In this document: positions 61,923 through 64,000 of the stretch, one piece after another
Position numbering within the stretch: the first letter of the stretch is position 1
Layout: each line of letters opens with the position of its first letter
Assembly: GCA_045531685.1 (NCBI GenBank)
Contig: JAZSEL010000119.1
Span: 1-64,000 of the forward strand
Length of the DNA: 64,000 nt
Direction of reading: 5' to 3'
Origin: RGIG8767 sp045531685
Lineage (GTDB): Bacteria > Bacillota > Clostridia > Lachnospirales > Lachnospiraceae
Program-made: the position numbers and the translations under genes
The notes under the pieces: model-generated
Database searches by the model: none
What the model was told of the DNA's origin: nothing
What the model saw: the letters and a program-made list of their open reading frames with translations, nothing else

Positions 61923-61938
61923 ACATAGTTATCTATGT
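61923..61938. repeat. Perfect palindrome upstream of the recombinase unit
   Basis: ACATAG-TTAT-CTATGT lies 40 bp upstream of the small ORF and 24 bp from the end of the next gene; it may be an operator or part of an element end. A GGGGG tract 5 bp further on also occurs at the PBP junction. Confidence 0.4.
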
Positions 61939-61961
61939 CTATGCCTGTTTCTTTTTTTCTA

Positions 61962-62195
61962 TTACATATTTCCCAGCTCTTTTAATCCATTCATCAAATC
62001 CAAATCGGACTGCAACACCTTCATATTGGCTGTGATTTTTTCCTGTCCCGGTTTCCGGACCGAGATCTCAATAATGGTGCCTTCCTCTATTCCCCCTTTA
62101 AAGACCGTAGACAAAAATGCTACAAATTTCGGATGGTTCCTGGTGAATGTATTTTTGGCACTCATTAACTTCATTAACATTGCAGGGTTCATCAT
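61962..62195 (-). CDS. Small conserved hypothetical protein at end of glp-type operon
   Basis: A 77-residue soluble protein starting MMNPAMLMKLMSAKNTFTRN, then HPKFVAFLSTVFKGGIEEGT and ISVRKPGQEKITANMKVLQSDLDLM. Similar short proteins occur in many Clostridia, with no known function to my knowledge. The ATG pair at 62195/62192 follows AAAGGA; an upstream TTG is less likely. It lies 37 bp after the DUF1667 gene and is the last gene of that operon before the recombinase unit. Confidence 0.7.
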   Translation of the reverse strand: MMNPAMLMKLMSAKNTFTRNHPKFVAFLSTVFKGGIEEGTIIEISVRKPGQEKITANMKVLQSDLDLMNGLKELGNM

Positions 62196-62232
62196 TTCGC
62201 TTTTTCCTTTCAAACAAATATCTGATACCCGA

Positions 62233-62598
62233 TTATACTACTTCCACATTCTTTGTTGCAACCACGTCCACACCGGTTCCTGCAACATTCGCAAGTATCA
62301 CATCTCCAATATGTACCGGTGCCTTTACACACACCTCTTTTAATGCCGTCACACATTCAAAGATTTTTCCTTTTGGGATATCCTCCTCTGTCTTTACGGA
62401 AACGGCTGCTAATGTTCCGCCTTCTACCTTCACGGAACTGGTCACAATACGTGTTGGGCTAAGTACCTCTTTTCTGGCATACACATCACCACGCTTGCAG
62501 GTATTGCCTGTTACGCTCTTTACCTCATCGTCCTCTATTTCAACACTGAGCATGCATCCCATCGGGCAGCCGATACAAATCAATTCTCTCTTTTCCAT
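62233..62598 (-). CDS. DUF1667-family protein of the glycerol-3-phosphate dehydrogenase cluster
   Basis: A 121-residue protein with the cysteine pattern CIGCPMGC ... CKRGDVYA near its start, typical of DUF1667, which accompanies anaerobic glycerol-3-phosphate dehydrogenase-type flavoproteins and probably carries an Fe-S centre. It lies 3 bp after the FAD oxidoreductase gene, so they are made together. Electron transfer within the complex is an inference from the cluster. Confidence 0.88.
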   Translation of the reverse strand: MEKRELICIGCPMGCMLSVEIEDDEVKSVTGNTCKRGDVYARKEVLSPTRIVTSSVKVEGGTLAAVSVKTEEDIPKGKIFECVTALKEVCVKAPVHIGDVILANVAGTGVDVVATKNVEVV

Positions 62599-62601
62599 AT
62601 C

Positions 62602-63864
62602 CTATTCCTCCTCGATTTTTATCGTAATCTGCTGTAATCCGGAATATGCTTCCAACTGTTCCTTTTTAAGCTCTACCTGCTCCATTTCGCCCGGAGCCAT
62701 AACCGGACGTTTTCTGTGAAGAATCTGCTCATCATTTAAGTATACGGACACATAGCAATTCTTATAAACATCTCCCACACGGAAACGTACTACATGCTTT
62801 TCATCCATTCTCTGAGGATTGATTGTCTTTGGTACTGTGTAACGTACTCCGCTTGTAGCTACTATCGGAATCTCTGCGCCACCTTCTTTTTTGCCATACA
62901 AAACATATTCTGCCGCGCTCTTACCTGCTGCCTCTGCTTCCTTAGAAACAAAGTCAACTAAATCATGTACATGCAATACATTACCACAGGCAAATACACC
63001 CTCTATATTGGTCTCTAAGGATTCGTTTACCATTGGTCCTGAAGTAACCGGATTCATTTCTACTCCCAATTCTGCGGACAATTCATTTTCCGGAATCAGA
63101 CCACAGGATAAAAGAAGGGTATCACAGGAATAAAACTCTTCTGTTCCCGGAATCGGCTTTCTGTTTTCATCTACCTTTGCCAAAGTAATTCCTTCTACTC
63201 TTTCCTTTCCCTTAATGTCAACAACCGTATGACTTAATTTTAGAGGAATATCAAAATCATCCAGACACTGGACAATGTTACGTTTCAATCCTCCCGAATA
63301 AGGAAGCAGCTCTGCTACCACTTTTACCTTGGCACCTTCCAAAGTCATTCGTCTTGCCATAATCAGTCCGATGTCACCGGAACCTAAAATTACCACTTCT
63401 CTACCCGGTAAGTATCCTTCCATATTAACCAGACGCTGTGCGGTTCCTGCCGAAAACACTCCCGCCGGACGATATCCCGGAATATTCAAGGCTCCTCTGG
63501 AACGTTCCCTGCATCCCATAGCAAGAATTACCGCCTTTGCCTGAATCTCTAAAATACCGTCTTCCCGATTCATGGCAGTCACTACTTTATCCTTTGAAAT
63601 GGAAAGAACCATGGTATTTAATTTATAGGCAATCTCTTCTGCCAATAATTTATCAATAAATCTCTGGGCATATTCCGGTCCCGTTAACTCTTCTTTAAAG
63701 GTATGCAGACCAAAACCATTATGAATACACTGGTTTAAAATACCGCCCAGTTCTTTATCTCTTTCAATGACCAATATGCTTTCCGCACCATTTCTCTTGG
63801 CAGATACGGCTGCCGCAAGCCCTGCCGGACCGCCTCCTATGATTACAATATCGTAATGCAACAT
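62602..63864 (-). CDS. NAD(P)/FAD-dependent oxidoreductase of glycerol-3-phosphate dehydrogenase type cluster
   Basis: A 420-residue flavoprotein with an FAD-binding start (YDIVIIGGGPAGLAAAVSAK), ATG-type GCRERSRGALNIPGYRPAGV, an NAD(P) loop (VVILGSGDIGLIMARRMTLE) and a closing FAD motif (GVFACGNVLHVHDLVD). It resembles thioredoxin-reductase-fold subunits that pass electrons from glycerol-3-phosphate dehydrogenase to NAD. The ATG at 63864 is chosen because GGGAGG lies 7 nt before it; the first ATG of the frame (63879) overlaps the stop of the upstream gene. Confidence 0.9.
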   Translation of the reverse strand: MLHYDIVIIGGGPAGLAAAVSAKRNGAESILVIERDKELGGILNQCIHNGFGLHTFKEELTGPEYAQRFIDKLLAEEIAYKLNTMVLSISKDKVVTAMNREDGILEIQAKAVILAMGCRERSRGALNIPGYRPAGVFSAGTAQRLVNMEGYLPGREVVILGSGDIGLIMARRMTLEGAKVKVVAELLPYSGGLKRNIVQCLDDFDIPLKLSHTVVDIKGKERVEGITLAKVDENRKPIPGTEEFYSCDTLLLSCGLIPENELSAELGVEMNPVTSGPMVNESLETNIEGVFACGNVLHVHDLVDFVSKEAEAAGKSAAEYVLYGKKEGGAEIPIVATSGVRYTVPKTINPQRMDEKHVVRFRVGDVYKNCYVSVYLNDEQILHRKRPVMAPGEMEQVELKKEQLEAYSGLQQITIKIEEE

Positions 63865-63878
63865 ATCCATTCCTCCCA

Positions 63879-64000
63879 TTACAAGCTGTCCTTATTGATA
63901 CCAACGATAATCTTACTCTCACCGCCCGATTTTGTGATTTCAGCAGGAGATACCCCACGTTCTCTGGCCAATATCTCAATGGTTCTAGGTGCACAGAAAC
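63879..64000 (-). CDS. C-terminal end of GlpA-like FAD-dependent glycerol-3-phosphate dehydrogenase (runs off the window)
   Basis: The last 39 codons read FCAPRTIEILARERGVSPAE followed by ITKSGGESKIIVGINKDSL, the end of the BFD-like 2Fe-2S domain of GlpA-type dehydrogenases, with the last Cys ligand in FCAPR. The gene continues beyond position 64000. The TAA stop overlaps an ATG of the next frame. Confidence 0.85.
   Translation of the reverse strand, partial: FCAPRTIEILARERGVSPAEITKSGGESKIIVGINKDSL

Noticed and set aside
62253..62719. Plus-strand Ser/Thr-rich frames opposite the DUF1667/FAD oxidoreductase genes
   Set aside because: Composition is that of a reverse-complement shadow; the minus-strand genes have recognisable motifs and Shine-Dalgarno sites.
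1..64000. CRISPR array
   Set aside because: No series of regularly spaced direct repeats and no cas-like gene was seen.

Overview
This 64 kb window is chromosomal DNA of a low-to-moderate-GC, spore-forming, strictly anaerobic member of the Clostridia, most likely a Lachnospiraceae close to Roseburia, Butyrivibrio or Lachnospira. I infer this from gene content and order: the spoIIGA-sigE and sigG sporulation genes, a flavodiiron protein with rubredoxin, a 2-oxoacid:ferredoxin oxidoreductase, a 2-hydroxyacyl-CoA dehydratase-type activase, plant-fibre glycoside hydrolases (GH5, GH9 and a permuted GH3), DUF5688 and YqeG. Nearly all genes lie on the minus strand. The main exception is the activase/GH5 pair at 11.9-17.5 kb. 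The first 40 bases look like sequencing adapter, so position 41 is probably a contig end.

Layout. 0-11.6 kb: pyruvate phosphate dikinase (cut by the contig end), glycyl-tRNA synthetase, a lipoprotein, recO, a small yqzL-like gene, era, a DUF4349 lipoprotein, an M16C peptidase, an odd sigma-like protein with a partner, and a rhomboid-like membrane protein. 11.9-17.5 kb: plus-strand activase and GH5 glycosidase. 17.6-27.1 kb: S1 protein, amidohydrolase, metA, ligA, pseudouridine synthase, LytTR protein, tcdA, Gfo/Idh/MocA oxidoreductase and an aldolase-like protein with a palindromic control region. 27.3-34.2 kb: GH9-GH3 cellulose/cellobiose operon, MATE transporter and a coiled-coil protein. 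34.5-41.8 kb: an Rpn-family remnant, the fprA - rubredoxin - porGD - porAB redox run, a mini membrane protein with a decarboxylase-beta signature, and gdhA. 42-48.7 kb: SH3b protein, tRNA-Arg(CCG), DUF5688, and the yqeG-aroE-aroK-aroQ-efp run, with nrdR upstream. 48.9-59.9 kb: ylmC, sigG, a B12-riboswitch-controlled DUF4430/ECF pair, sigE, spoIIGA, ftsZ, divIB, murA, ftsW/spoVE, murD and the 3' part of a penicillin-binding protein gene. 59.9-64 kb: a large serine recombinase with a small leader ORF, then the end of a glycerol-3-phosphate dehydrogenase-type operon.

The most striking observation is at 59.2-61.9 kb. A class B penicillin-binding protein gene of the division/sporulation cluster is cut between its SxxK and SxN motifs. 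A large serine recombinase gene ends about 30 bp from the cut. The 5' half of the gene is not in the window; glp-type genes stand there instead. This resembles the skin-type arrangement in which a sporulation gene is rebuilt by site-specific recombination, but a fixed rearrangement is not excluded. Other notable items are a 168-bp near-perfect palindrome between ylmC and nrdR, a B12 island separating sigE from sigG, a sigma-like protein without region 4, a stand-alone GGADGPT mini protein, and a tRNA whose leader and trailer can pair to form the terminator stem.
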